Below, piece by piece: positions 35,101 through 46,053 of a stretch of 64,000 nucleotides of DNA; position 1 is the first letter of the stretch, and every line of letters starts with the position of its first letter. This stretch comes from Trametopsis cervina (taxonomy: Eukaryota > Basidiomycota > Agaricomycetes > Polyporales > Irpicaceae): contig MU278353.1 of the NCBI GenBank assembly GCA_022385755.1, forward strand, positions 420,777 to 484,776, written 5' to 3'. The translations under genes were made by a program, and so were the position numbers. The notes under the pieces were generated by a model. That model saw nothing but the letters and a program-made list of their open reading frames with translations, was not told where the DNA came from and ran no database searches.

Positions 35101-36133
35101 GCGTGCCTCGTTGCTGTACGTTCATCTTTCTCTGTACTTGGCTATAGGGGTCATCCGTATTGTAACCATGATACACGTGATGCCCAGCTCATGAGGTGAT
35201 ACGTACATGGATCCGCTTGATTGCTGGCGCGCACTCACCCTCCCTCGTCGAGAAGTACGCGACGATGTTCCTACTCCAGTCCAATACGCGATTAGGGTAT
35301 GCTAGAGCTGTCGCTGATGATGGTCGACGCGTGTACGCAATGTACATACCGTCGACGACCGACGGTGGGTCCCTGATGGTCCTTGTGTCGTAGTCAGCAT
35401 GATTCGTTGTGAGACAGCGATCTGCTACAATGAGATATTGCATGAACCTCGGTCGATTGCTGAAAATGGGATGGTATGTTGGACGAGCACTTCGCCGTGG
35501 TCCAGCAGGCACGTAGATCATCGCTTTCATCCAAACGCCCTGTATTATCGACCAGTTGTAACTGATGCTCCCCCTATTCCACCGATGATCCTCTTGCAGT
35601 CAATGATCACTTCCAAATGTGAAGTTACACCTATGGTGAACCACGTACGAGTCTGTATATGGCAAAGTTGAAGACTAGCGCGGAAGCGGATCCCAGACTC
35701 ATCATATGCAAGGTCCTGCTGAAAAAGCACTTATGGATCATTAGCACAAGACACGACAGTTGTCTCGGTGCTCACCAGACGGCTCTCGGTACCAAGCGCA
35801 CCACCATGAAATCGAAACCGCTTTGAATAGGCGTCTGCTATTTTGCGCTTCACATTCTTGAGGCACTGAGCCGTCCCTCTCATCGTGCGTGCAGGTGTTC
35901 TCATCCTCTCTTGTCAGATGTATCGTTAATCTATACAGCCTCTTTACCCATCCTTCGAAAACATCACATCTGCGCAACGATGTTTACACGTGTAGACGGC
36001 ATGTCAATAAGCGAGGCTGCCGACCAACCGTTCTTTATTAAACATTGCTTGCCTCCTTGCTGCCTCAACGCACCCCTTAGTTCTGAACAACTCACTCTCG
36101 TGCCAGCCACCGAGCTGAACCTCTTAGTCTGAT
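35101..36133. other. Intergenic, no gene supported
   Basis: About 1030 bp. Frames on both strands (35189-35530 minus, 35399-35671 plus, 35911-36132 plus) are short and unlike known families. It may include the carrier 3' UTR and the promoter of the GX3-repeat gene. Confidence 0.45.
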
Positions 36134-37466
36134 ATGCCTTCGACAGTTGATCTGTCACACAGGTCCCTTTCGAGCGACAGCCTTGAGTATGAGTAAGTGG
36201 CGATTATGCTTTGAGTTTCCCGTATTGACTACTATATTTGCCGCAGGCTGGACTCGCTGACCGAGCTCAAAGATATCACAGCATCCCCGAGTCCCCTTGG
36301 TGAGATGTTGCAGAACCCAGGTGTCCTTCGCAGCCTGATAGGGCACAAGAAGTCGCGGAGGGGGTCGACGAGCTCTCAGCGCAGCAGCAACGACCGAGAG
36401 AGGGAGCGCGGCAAGGACAGCCGCAAATCGAAGAAAGACAGAGACAGTGACACAGCAGCGAGTACCATCCTAACCTTAGCTCTTGCCGAGGAACGGCAGG
36501 CTCATGATCTCAAGGCCGTACTGCGCACCACGGGTGACCGCTTGGAAGCCGAAATCCGTAGGGCAGACCTTGCCGAAGAGCGTGCACGCTCTGCCGAGAT
36601 GCGCGCGAAAGAAGCAGTAACCCGCGCTACGGCAGCAGAGCATGCTAAACACCAAGCTGAAATCAATTCCACACGGGCGAGGGAGGAGGTGACGCGGTAT
36701 CGTATGGTGGCGGAAACGGCTGAGCGGGACATGCGACGGCTGGAGCTCGAGATTCAGAGGATGGAAAGGCTAAAGCACGAGGCCGAAGATGTTGCATCTG
36801 ACGCTAAAGATGCTGCCAGACACGCTGAACAGACACTGAGAGAGTGGCAAGCCCGTGAAGAAGGCCGCTTGGAGGCTCTGCGTATGGAAATACGGAGGCG
36901 ATATGAGGATGGCAGGGAAGATGGCTTCGAAGACGGCAGGGCCGAGGGATATGAAGCAGGTCGAGCGGAGGGATACGAGGAGGGAAAGGCGGAAGGAACA
37001 CACATCGGAAGGACAGAAGGTCTTGCCTCCGGTAGGCTGACCGGGTTCGACGAAGGCCGCCAAGCTGGGTATACGGATGGCTACCACGAGGGTTATAAGG
37101 ATGGGTGCAAACATGAGCGCGCTCACGCGCTTGAGGCCTTCGACAAATTCATAGACAAGGAGCTGGATAAAGAAATGGATCGTCAGAGTATGGCCACCGT
37201 AGTACGTTCTTGAAACCTGTCACGGTATCCGTTGCTTACTGCAGCCACAGGATGAGCCAAATCGAGTATATCGGTGGGTAGAAGACGTACGACAGGTCCC
37301 GGCCCCAGAACTGCGCGAGCCTCAGCCCAAGTACATCAGGTCTCCGAGCCAGTCGTCATCATCATCGTCCAGCCGATCTTCATCACCACCTCTTCCTGTC
37401 CCAGCATGGTTGCATCGCCAGCCTCGTCCTCCCACCCCGGCCGCGTTTGCTGATGTTGACAACTGA
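36134..37466 (+). CDS. Coiled-coil protein with 17 tandem GX3 repeats
   Basis: Exons 36134-36192, 36247-37201 and 37251-37466 give 409 aa. An N-terminal Ser-rich and Arg/Lys-rich segment is followed by a long Ala/Glu/Arg coiled coil (about residues 115-240). From about residue 240 to 308 a glycine occurs every fourth position 17 times without a break (EDGREDGFEDGRAEGYEAG and on to YTDGYHEGYKDG). This resembles the deca-GX3 motif of Yae1-type proteins, but longer. A second, shorter charged helix and a Ser/Pro-rich tail end the protein. I do not recognise a function; it may be a scaffold or adaptor. No signal peptide or membrane helix. Confidence 0.8.
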
Positions 37467-37798
37467 TGATATTGACCTTGCAGCCTAGTAATTATGTTTG
37501 AGACCGTGTATTATGTGACAGACTGAGCATGTCACTGCTTATGTATGCAAACCAGCGTTGAACGTATATGTTAGTTACTTTCTGATACCTGTTGTTTCCG
37601 TATATTCACGTATTTATTCAGCATAGTTGCAGCCGGATTGCAAAGTCTACAAGTTAATATATAGAATCCTATGATATATCTAATTGGAGTTAGCCGTGAG
37701 GGAGTAAACGTGAGGTTATGCGCTTGCCTATCGTCCAACCCTGTCGAACCAACACTGCAGGAAAGACCTTTTTCAGCGGATCTTCAGGCGTCAACAAC
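37467..37798. other. 3' intergenic between convergent genes
   Basis: About 330 bp, AT-rich, between the stops of the GX3-repeat gene and the ketoacyl reductase. Nothing else seen. Confidence 0.45.
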
Positions 37799-39136
37799 CT
37801 ATTGTTGTTTGGCCTCGCGCGCGAGCTTCTTCAGGGCACGTGTGCGAATGCTTTTGTGCATGCCATGAGTCACAGCAGTGACGACAGAGGTCAGATCGAG
37901 GACATGCTAAGTAAGAATGGATCGCTCAGATTTTGCTGCATGACAATGCAAAGTGTAGACGTACAATGAAGTAGTCCAAGAGAGCATGACTCCAGTAGGG
38001 CGTAGAGAGGTGGGGTCGTCCGGTGAAAAGGGCACCACAAGCGAGGCCTACTTTGGATAAAGCCGCTTTGACATACTGCTTGGGGGTTGGAATCATGACG
38101 CTGGCTTTACGAATCTTGGACATGCTCGACACGACAAAGTATGTGTTAACAGTCTGGACATCAATCCCTTTGCTTTTAACTTCGGCACCAAGTGCAGCCG
38201 AGAACGATGCGAGGAAGACCTTGGAAGCTGCGTAGGGAGCCAGCATGGGAGAGACCGTCGAAATTCCAGCGAACGAGCCGAGCATCAGGACCAGGCCGCG
38301 TTTACTAGAGTAAAGTATATGAGCACATAGAAAACAGATACTGAAAAGAAACAAATACCGCTGAACCATTCCAGGGAGAACTGCACGCGTGACTTTTAAT
38401 GTAGCGTTGATGTTTATAGCCAGGATGCTATCAACCTCTTCATCGGTAGTGTCGGCAAAGTCGACAGGGAACGCGTGTGATTTTCCAACGTTGTTCACTG
38501 GAACTGATTGAATGACAAGCCGACGCGCGCGAGTCTCAAAACTGACCTAAAACACCAACGTCCAGACCCTCGATTTCGGCTCGGAATGTGGCCCATTGTG
38601 CTAGATCGTTCACCTTGGAGAAATCAAACGCGACAGCTTTCGCTTTAACAGTTGAGTTCTGATGATCTTTCAGAAGTAACCATTGGTAAGTATGAAGAAG
38701 AGGTAACTCGTGGATAACATACGAATCTCGTTCACCAAAGCCTCCAACGCCGCCTTGTTACGCGCCGAAACGAGCACATTGAACCCTTTCTTCGCCAACT
38801 GTAACGCATATTCCCGCCCAATACCTTCAGACGCCCCCGTTACGACTGCCCAGGCTCCCTTGCCTGCACCATACTTCTTCAACTGTGCGCATGCGCGTCA
38901 GGACCTCGACTTTGCACCGTGAGATTGACCCCTAAACTCACGCTTGTACCGGGCAGCACAAATGTTTGCAGAAGTACGCCTGCAGTCTTCACCACAAATT
39001 TGAGAAGGGTGAATGCACCGACAGCCAATACCAATGACTTGAAGTATGGATTCTCCGTCACTAGCGGGGAGTATGGTTAGGAGCGCGACACGTCCCACAC
39101 GATGTACTAACCTGCCACGAGAGATGAGTTCGTCAT
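37799..39136 (-). CDS. Very-long-chain 3-ketoacyl-CoA reductase (KAR-like SDR)
   Basis: ER enzyme for the second step of very-long-chain fatty acid elongation (yeast Ifa38). The first exon encodes MTNSSLVA and splices to VTENPYFKSLVLAVGAFTLL, an N-terminal membrane segment. Then come the SDR cofactor motif WAVVTGASEGIGREYALQLA, NNVGKSHAFP, the serine region LGSFAGISTVSPMLAPYAAS and the catalytic YAASK. The end is YWSHALLDYFIHVLDLTSVV and a basic tail with KKLAREAKQQ. Catalytic Tyr and Lys are in place. Five or more exons, introns about 50-60 nt. The true start is the ATG at 39136; a GTG near 39061 only appears to start a frame because an intron ends there. Confidence 0.88.
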
Positions 39137-39784
39137 GTCGTAGTCCTAAATGTCGCGAGATAATCCAGGAGATGGACAGTTGGCGCGTGCAGGGAAAGTG
39201 CCTGTACAAGTGGTTGGGGGCCCCAGCTGGCAGGGAATGCAGGCGCCCTGGCTGTTGGCCCAATTCGGCCACTGCCGAGCGCCACAAAGCCGGCGCTCGA
39301 GCAATTTCAGAACCAAGAAAACATAGAATCGGTGGAAGTCTCTGCGCGGGTTCCAGTAAATAATGGATAGAGATGACTACTGAAGAGCAAACGAAAATCA
39401 GAATTTTCAGGAGCTGGGAAATAGGTGAAGGCGATATTTGGCAGATTGAAGTCTCAATCATTGCCGTGCACCCGCTGGCTATGTTGATTGCACTATTGGG
39501 CTCGTGTATTCGTATTGATAACGATTGCAAAATTACTGATTGTCTTTGCGACTGCAAACGTCCGCCTTCTAAGTTGGACTCCTGGATTCGCCTGTCGAAT
39601 GCTCACGGGTGCCACGTGGTAAACACGTTTTCTATGCCGATCAACGAGAAGCACGCAGTGTTGCCTCCGAAGCTTGGACCATCAACTACTGCAAATGCTA
39701 ACTCTCCAACGTCGGCAAATAGATTCGTATCGCATCGTTCGTAAACTGGCTTTTTTGTACAGATCGTGATGGTCCCTCTTACGC

Positions 39785-39877
<93 letters not shown>

Positions 39878-40178
39878 TTCCAGTTGTCAAAGCTGTCCTA
39901 ACCTCTGCCTGGAATTGTAAGAAGCTCAGCTGCATCCTGCATAACGCATTGATCAACGCGATATCAGCTTCTGGCCAACCAGTATAGTGGTCTGATAGTA
40001 TCCAGTGCAAGGTAGGTTATGCTTGTGCTGCTTTATCGCGACGCTCTTGTTCCGATTCTGGATCCCCTACTGATAATGACTCTGTTCGCGCCAGGCTTCA
40101 TCCTGCCTTCTCCCATGTTGGTTTCACGCGTTTTATCCGTATATACACACTCCCTCAGACTTATCTCGTGTAGTAAGG
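39137..40178. other. Intergenic region holding a long C homopolymer
   Basis: About 1040 bp between divergent genes. It contains the C tract at 39787-39877. Open frames across it (including a poly-proline one) are artefacts of the tract. Confidence 0.5.
39787..39877. repeat. 91-nt poly(C) tract
   Basis: An uninterrupted run of 91 cytosines (poly-G on the other strand). It could be a true homopolymer prone to G-quadruplex formation, or a sequencing or gap artefact; the flanks look like ordinary unique sequence. Confidence 0.9.
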
Positions 40179-42920
40179 ATGTCTGCAGAAGAGCAGAGGA
40201 ACAATCCCCTCTCTCGTAGCTCTTCCCATCAACAACAGCATGCGCAGTCGTCAATCATACGTCCTCCGATGGGTTTTATTTGGGACAGCGCAGGCCCGTT
40301 CACGTCAGCGGTGCGCCCACCGTCACATAACTTTCAAAACACTGTGCCAGAAGACCCACCAAGCGATGCCGGGAGGAAGAAGCGCTCGAAGGACAAAGGG
40401 AAAGAGAAGGAAAAGTCGAAATCCAAAGACAAGCACAAGTCCAAACATATTTCGCAGGCAGATCTTCAAGCGTCCGCTTCCGTGAACGCGCGTTCTCCAA
40501 CTGCCGCTTTCAGAGTTTACGGGTACTCTCATGAACCTTCTCCTGCTGGATCAAGCCACGTGCCGCTTCATAGCCACTATTCGCCCAATCATGAGGGCCC
40601 AAATCATCCTAGAGGTAACATTTGTAAAGTACATCTTCTTGGAAAATGCTGATGCCGCCACGCGCTTAGATTCTTCTCAGCCCCGTAACATTTTCCGTCC
40701 GCAAGATTACGACAGATCTGAACAATCCGTCCCTCTACAACATACAAACTCACAGGGGCAGCGGGCCCCGGATTATCCCCCAACTGAACAGCGACCACAT
40801 CGAACAACACCGCACCCTCCGAATCCAATCCAAACCACTGGCTCCGAGCACGTACGCCGGTCGCTGCCGCCTCAGCCTGAACTACACCACCAATCCGCTC
40901 CCCTACAAACCCATCAACAGGCGCACTCCCCTGCGTCTTCTGTTTCGCGAGAACAGCGATCGCCGGAATACTCTCCTGGCGACATACACGGGAAGAAGCA
41001 CAAGTTGCGGCTGGTAACGCTCCTGATTTATGATCTGCGGCTCGGCGAGAGTCAGCTGGCTGAGGTTCGAGTGCCCTTCCGGGACCGCGGGGACGGCAGA
41101 CTTTGGGCTGATGCACAGGACATCACCGATGCTCTGCAATCTGGGCCGTCACGTATAGACGGTCCGTCCTTATTTTTATTTTTCTCTCCAGGCTCCCATC
41201 TTACCTGGTCATTCCACATGCTCACTACGATCGTTTCCATACAGGGCCGGCTAAAGTGTCCACTTTGCGTGGCGAATTTAAGCAGATATTCTTCCGGGTG
41301 TCGGCGGGGGGCGACGTTGAGTGTAGACCTGCTAATATCCAAGTCAGCGACGAGCGGACTATCGTCGTGTCAGTCGAAGATGTAAGCGTCTCTCCGCATG
41401 AGTTATTGTGTTTACTGATGCGGGTTTTCAGCCTAATCCTCTGGGGCCTCCCGTTTATCCGTATCGCATGGCTAATGAGGTTTTGGCACGCACTGCAGGT
41501 GCCAGTACGTCCTCATCGTCTACAGTCCCGCCACCGGATTCTGCCCCTCTGCCCTCCACGGACAGATCTTCGTCCAATAATAACCAGGTCGAACATGAGT
41601 CACGACACCGCTCTCGTTCTCGTAAACGCAGACGAATGCACTCTGGTGACCAGCATCATCGCCCCGAATACATGTCTGGCGGTTATCCTGAACATTCTCA
41701 ACCTCGAAATAGTTATTATAGCCCCGCACACCCTGTTGAACAGATTCCAAGGCCATCTAGCGTTGTATCGACGTATCAAACCACCCCTCAACAAGCAGAA
41801 CCTCCCCTTACGGAATCCTCCCACTCGGGACGCGGTCCGTCGTCGTCAAGTTCCAGCTCAGGTTCAAGCGCAGATTCGTCCTCTGAATCAGAGGCAATAT
41901 CCAAGCGTAAAGCGCCATCGGCGACTCTGATATCCCCTCTCTCGCAGACTGGGCAATTGTCACAAATCCCTCTGCCTGCCCCTCGTCAACCGCCATCTCA
42001 GGCCGCCTCACCTCACCCATATGGGCATGCGTCTCAAGGATCATTCTCTTCCTATCCATCCGCGGGCGGTGCGGTGCCTCCCCCACGTGCCCCCTCGTTC
42101 TCTGAGCAGCAAGAGCAACACCCCCCTACAGGGAAGCGCGCGAGGCGTAGTCCGCGTAATGCATCAAATACCCATGTCCCGTCACCTTCTATGGCCTCCG
42201 TGGGACCACAGTCTTCGAATGCGGTTGTCAACAACCCTCGAAACGACCCTCGAAACGGTGCATTCGCAAACTACGCGAGCCCACACAGGCCAAGTGCATC
42301 TGCGCCCTCTGGGACGTCCAGTGCTGATACAGGCTCATCGAGGATGCCTGGCCCCTCTCAAACTCAAAGCACGATTGTGCCTGCGCCACCACAGCCACAG
42401 CTGGAGACGGCCGTAGCGGTCCACCTGCGCTCTCTGTTCGCCAATGACCCCGCATGGTCGGAGTACGTTGAAGCGAGAAACAACGTGTTATCAGTATCGC
42501 AGCAGATGAAACACCTTCAATACGTGCAGAGCAAGCTCGATCTGTTCGTAGGGAAACCGGTCCCAGAAGGCATAAGCGGATCATCAGGGAAGACGATCAC
42601 AAAAGTACGCCGCCAGATTTTCCACGTCAACGTGTCGCTATTGATTCAGCTCCTCGTTTACGTTGACTTGACAGGCGCAGGTTGCGAAAGCGTTCTATCA
42701 GAGTGACGCGACCTGGGCTGACGAATGTACGGAGGCTCTGAGGCTCTCGCGGTTGTACGGCCCTGGAGGCCAGCGAGGCGCAGACTCTCAAGCGGTGGCT
42801 CTATTTACTGAGCCTGCGCCCATCTCTACGAAGATACAGATGGGGAGGTATCTCGATCTACTGAAGAAGATCGACTTTGCATGGACATCTGAGCACCCAG
42901 AGGAGGCGTCTCCGCGTTGA
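40179..42920 (+). CDS. Uncharacterised disordered protein with one compact domain
   Basis: A multi-exon protein whose family I do not recognise. The first about 260 residues are Ser/Pro/His/Gln-rich with a basic KKRSKDKGKEKEKSKSKDK stretch, likely nuclear. One region looks folded: HKLRLVTLLIYDLRLGESQL, AEVRVPFRDRGDGRLWADAQ, DITDALQSGPSRIDGPAKVS, TLRGEFKQIFFRVSAGG. After this come about 250 residues of Ser/Pro/Gln-rich linker (with RSRSRKRRR), then a C-terminal helical part (AVAVHLRSLFANDPAWSEYV, KVAKAFYQSDATWADECTEA, YLDLLKKIDFAW). The layout suggests a transcription or chromatin regulator, which is inference. I considered and rejected a velvet domain. The stop is at 42918-42920. Confidence 0.65.
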
Positions 42921-43471
42921 TTGTCGTAGACCGAGCAGCGCATTAAATCCCCTCTAGATCTTCATTATTGATACCCTTTGCTTCAAGAACCGCGACTTGC
43001 CTTCCCAGTGCGCTATTAAATTCAGATTCTTCGGTTATCCGCGGCCTGCGGTATATGACGTGCATAGCCGCTTACTCTATCGAGCCGGAAGCATCGCGTT
43101 TGCCGTTACTGACACATCAACACGATAGATACACGAGCAGACGAGTCTTGCGTCTTGCTGACTACGACGACGAGATAAGATTTCCGTCGCTGAGTTCACC
43201 GCGGGAGCGAACGTGGGGAGACGCCACGGCGGGGCTGACAAATCGTCTTATGTAATGATAGATCCTCCCTCTCTGCAGACGGAAACGCCTGGCACATGAT
43301 AGTGGCCGTAGCCGGTCCATTGACCTCATCGCACGCAATCTCGAGCAGCAGAAGCAAGTCAGCAGCAGCGTCGAGCGTATAAGAGCTGTACGGCGGGACT
43401 TTAACGATGCACAACTCACCTTCTGCATTGCAGAGACACACCGCTAGACCACTCACCACACAAGTTTCAAG
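42921..43471. other. Intergenic upstream of first AsaB-like gene
   Basis: About 550 bp. Probable 3' UTR and promoter. No gene supported; the minus frames here overlap nothing recognisable. Confidence 0.45.
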
Positions 43472-44432
43472 ATGACCACCGTTCCCGCTCACCTTGTCTA
43501 CTTTTCTCCACCAAAGGACGGCTCGAAGCCGTTCACGAACATTAACGCCAGTCCAGAATCAGAGGAGCGCGAACGTAACTGGACGAAGGACCCCCATACC
43601 GTCGAGATTGAGAACCTTCGTGGAAACGAGGATTCCGTAACACTCGACACAGCCGGCTACCAATTCTACAGAAGGTCGCAGAAGTACACCTCATTCGCGA
43701 ATGACGAGGAGATCGAGCGCGAGTACTACCCTGAGAGCATTGCGCTTGTGAAGGAGTTGACGGGCGCAAGCAGGATCCAGCCATTCGACCACAGTGAGTA
43801 TCTCGGAATATCCCTTCCGACTTTGTGGGAGAAAATGCTAACCAGGCGTGGATGTTCCTCGACAGCTATACGCCGTCGCCGTCCCGGCGAGATTGACGAT
43901 GGCCCTCAGAAACGCCAACCGGTGCCACAGGTCCATGTTGACCAAACCGCTGCGTCGGCAACTGCTCGCGTCCATCGCCACCTCCCAGCTGAGGATGTGC
44001 CCGAGCTCCTGAAGCACCGTTTCCAGATCATCAACCTCTGGAGACCTATCAACTACACCGCCTGGGACTGGCCCCTCGCACTGTGCGATTACAGGAGCAT
44101 CGACGTCCACGAGGACTTGGTGCCTACCACTCTGAAGTACCCAGACCGCGATGGGGAGACCCTGAGCGTGAAGTTCAACCCGAACCACAAGTGGAAATAT
44201 CTGAAGGGTATGGAACCGGACGAGTTTGTCTTGATCAAGTGGTATGTGTGACCGAATGCCCTTGAAGTAACCGACGCTGACTGATCATGATCTGAGCAGC
44301 TTCGACTCGAAAAATGACGGTGCCACTGCCATTCTTACCCCTCATACTGCCTTCGATGATGCCACTAAGCCCGAAGGCGCCCCTCTTCGAGAGTCGATTG
44401 AGCTCAGGCTCTTGGTGTTCTATGACGACTGA
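43472..44432 (+). CDS. AsaB/CmcJ-like putative hydroxylase/desaturase, copy 1
   Basis: Exons 43472-43793, 43866-44241 and 44300-44432 give 276 aa. The family groups with bacterial CmcJ and fungal AsaB/CTB9-type enzymes, annotated as hydroxylase/desaturase in secondary-metabolite clusters. Visible segments: LVYFSPPKDGSKPF, VEIENLRGNEDSVTLDTAGY, ELTGASRIQPFDHTIRRRRP, the conserved INLWRPINYTAWDWPLALCD, YRSIDVHEDLVPTTLKYPDR, NHKWKYLKGMEPDEFVLIKC and a C-terminal HTAFDDATKPEGAPLRESIE. No signal peptide. The chemistry and substrate are not known. It is the upstream member of a tandem pair with the same exon layout (second exon 376 nt and third 133 nt in both). Confidence 0.8.
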
Positions 44433-44787
44433 GATCATTCCGTGGGTGTCTTCCGAGACGTAAAGAGGGCTTCTTGGTTGTTGTCATTCTGTCGTGCTGT
44501 ACTATGAACTGTATAATATGCTCTCCTTGACATACGTCATCATATCGCTACTGAATGGCTACCCAAACGGATCTCTCATCTGCACCTGACCTATGTTCTG
44601 TCCCCGTTCAATCCACACTGGGGTAAGAGCTTGGCCGGGCACTCGTTTGGATACTACCGCACCGCCGATGCCACTTGCTGTGAAGCTGAGTAATGCACGT
44701 AATCTCGCGTCTGTCCTCTGTATATATACACCATGAGCCAGTGCCGTCGTCCAGCAGACCCCACTGCATCCTTTGTCAAATCCCAGC
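44433..44787. other. Intergenic between tandem AsaB-like genes
   Basis: About 355 bp: 3' end of copy 1 and promoter of copy 2, containing the TATA box at 44721. No gene seen. Confidence 0.5.
44721..44730 (+). promoter_or_regulatory. TATA box of second AsaB-like gene
   Basis: TATATATACA lies about 60 bp upstream of the ATG at 44788, in a position usual for a fungal TATA element. The first copy has no such clear box at the same distance. Confidence 0.5.
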
Positions 44788-45753
44788 ATGTCTTCAAACA
44801 CAGTCACCGTCGATCTCGTATACACCGACCCACCAAAGGACGGTACGAAGCCCTACACATCCGTTAACGCGGACCCCACAACGGGTGAGCCCTACCGCAA
44901 CTGGACCAAAGACCCGCGCCCCTTCGAGATCGAGAACCTGCGCGGAAACGAAGACTCCGTGAAGCTCGACACCGCGGGCTTCCAGTACTACAAGAAGCCT
45001 CAGACGTACACCGGCGCGTTCTTGGACGACGCTGAGATCGAGAGGGAGTACTACGCAGAGTGCATCTCTCTGATCAAGGAGCTCACGGGCGCAAGCAGGG
45101 TGCAGCCGTTCGACCACAGTGAGTACCGCCGCACGCGGCTCTGGAAGCATGTATACAATAAGACGTACCGACCCACCTTTCCGTTCCACAGCAATCCGCC
45201 GTCACCGTCCCGGCACGATTGATGACAGCCCTGAGAAACGACAGCCCGTGCCCCTAGTACACGTCGACCAGACCGCCGCGTCGGCGACTGCGCGGGTCCA
45301 CCGCCACCTCCCAGCAGAGGATGTTCCCGAGCTGCTGAAGCACCGCTTCCAGATCATTAACCTCTGGCGGCCGATCAGCCACCCGGCATGGGACTGGCCG
45401 CTCGCGCTGTGCGACTACAGCACGATCGACATCCACAAGGACTTTGTGCCCACGACGCTCAAATACGACGACCGCGATGGGGAGATTTTGAGCGTGCTGT
45501 ATAGCCCGAACCATAAGTGGAAGTACCTGAAGGGCATGGAGCCCGACGAGTTCGTGCTCATCAAGTGGTGCGTTGGATTTGCATGAGTGGGCTTCTACGG
45601 GACACTGATTGGCGTTGTAGCTTCGATTCCAGGAACGACGGGAAGACTTCCGTTTTGACTCCGCATTCTGCGTTCAAGGACCCGACAACGCCTGAGGGCG
45701 CTCCTCACCGGGAGTCGATTGAGGTTAGGCTGCTGGTGTTCTATGATAACTGA
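44788..45753 (+). CDS. AsaB/CmcJ-like putative hydroxylase/desaturase, copy 2
   Basis: Exons 44788-45118, 45192-45567 and 45621-45753 give 279 aa. It is a close paralogue of the gene just upstream: same intron phases and identical second and third exon lengths (376 and 133 nt). Matching motifs are LVYTDPPKDGTKPY, FEIENLRGNEDSVKLDTAGF, ELTGASRVQPFDHTIRRHRP, INLWRPISHPAWDWPLALCD and NHKWKYLKGMEPDEFVLIKC. Residues differ mainly at the N-terminus and in the DYRSIDVHED region (here DYSTIDIHKD). Codon use in this copy is GC-richer in third positions than copy 1, so the two have drifted. Function as for copy 1, unproven. Confidence 0.8.
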
Positions 45754-46053
45754 TTCTGGGAGGAAGGATCTGTTGGAAATCGGAAGTGGCCCGCGAGTGG
45801 AACTTTTGTTTGTTGATCTGTAAAATTAGCGACGATCCAAGAGACCAACGCATGGCACTCTCGTTCTTGGACTGTAATATTAGAAGACTACCTTCGCATC
45901 CATATGTATCGCTGCGCCATTCCTGCTTGCACTAAGACATATGAAGTACTCGGTTTTGTACCTGTTTCAGTGTACGATACGCTATATATACAGCAAAGGG
46001 TCTGGATAAGTAGTATTGTTGGAATCGCAATTCTTTTTGTGAGGTCAAGATCT

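Noticed and set aside
36754..37126. Antisense ORFs over the GX3 repeat
   Set aside because: They mirror the repetitive coding strand and have no independent signal.
38879..39061. Start of the ketoacyl reductase at about 39061
   Set aside because: That codon is GTG created where an intron ends; an upstream exon with ATG at 39136 splices in frame.
39766..39987. Plus-strand ORF rich in proline and minus-strand ORF rich in glycine across the C tract
   Set aside because: They exist only because of the homopolymer; flanks show no family signal.
40985..41390. Velvet domain in the uncharacterised protein
   Set aside because: The typical velvet motifs are not present in the compact region.
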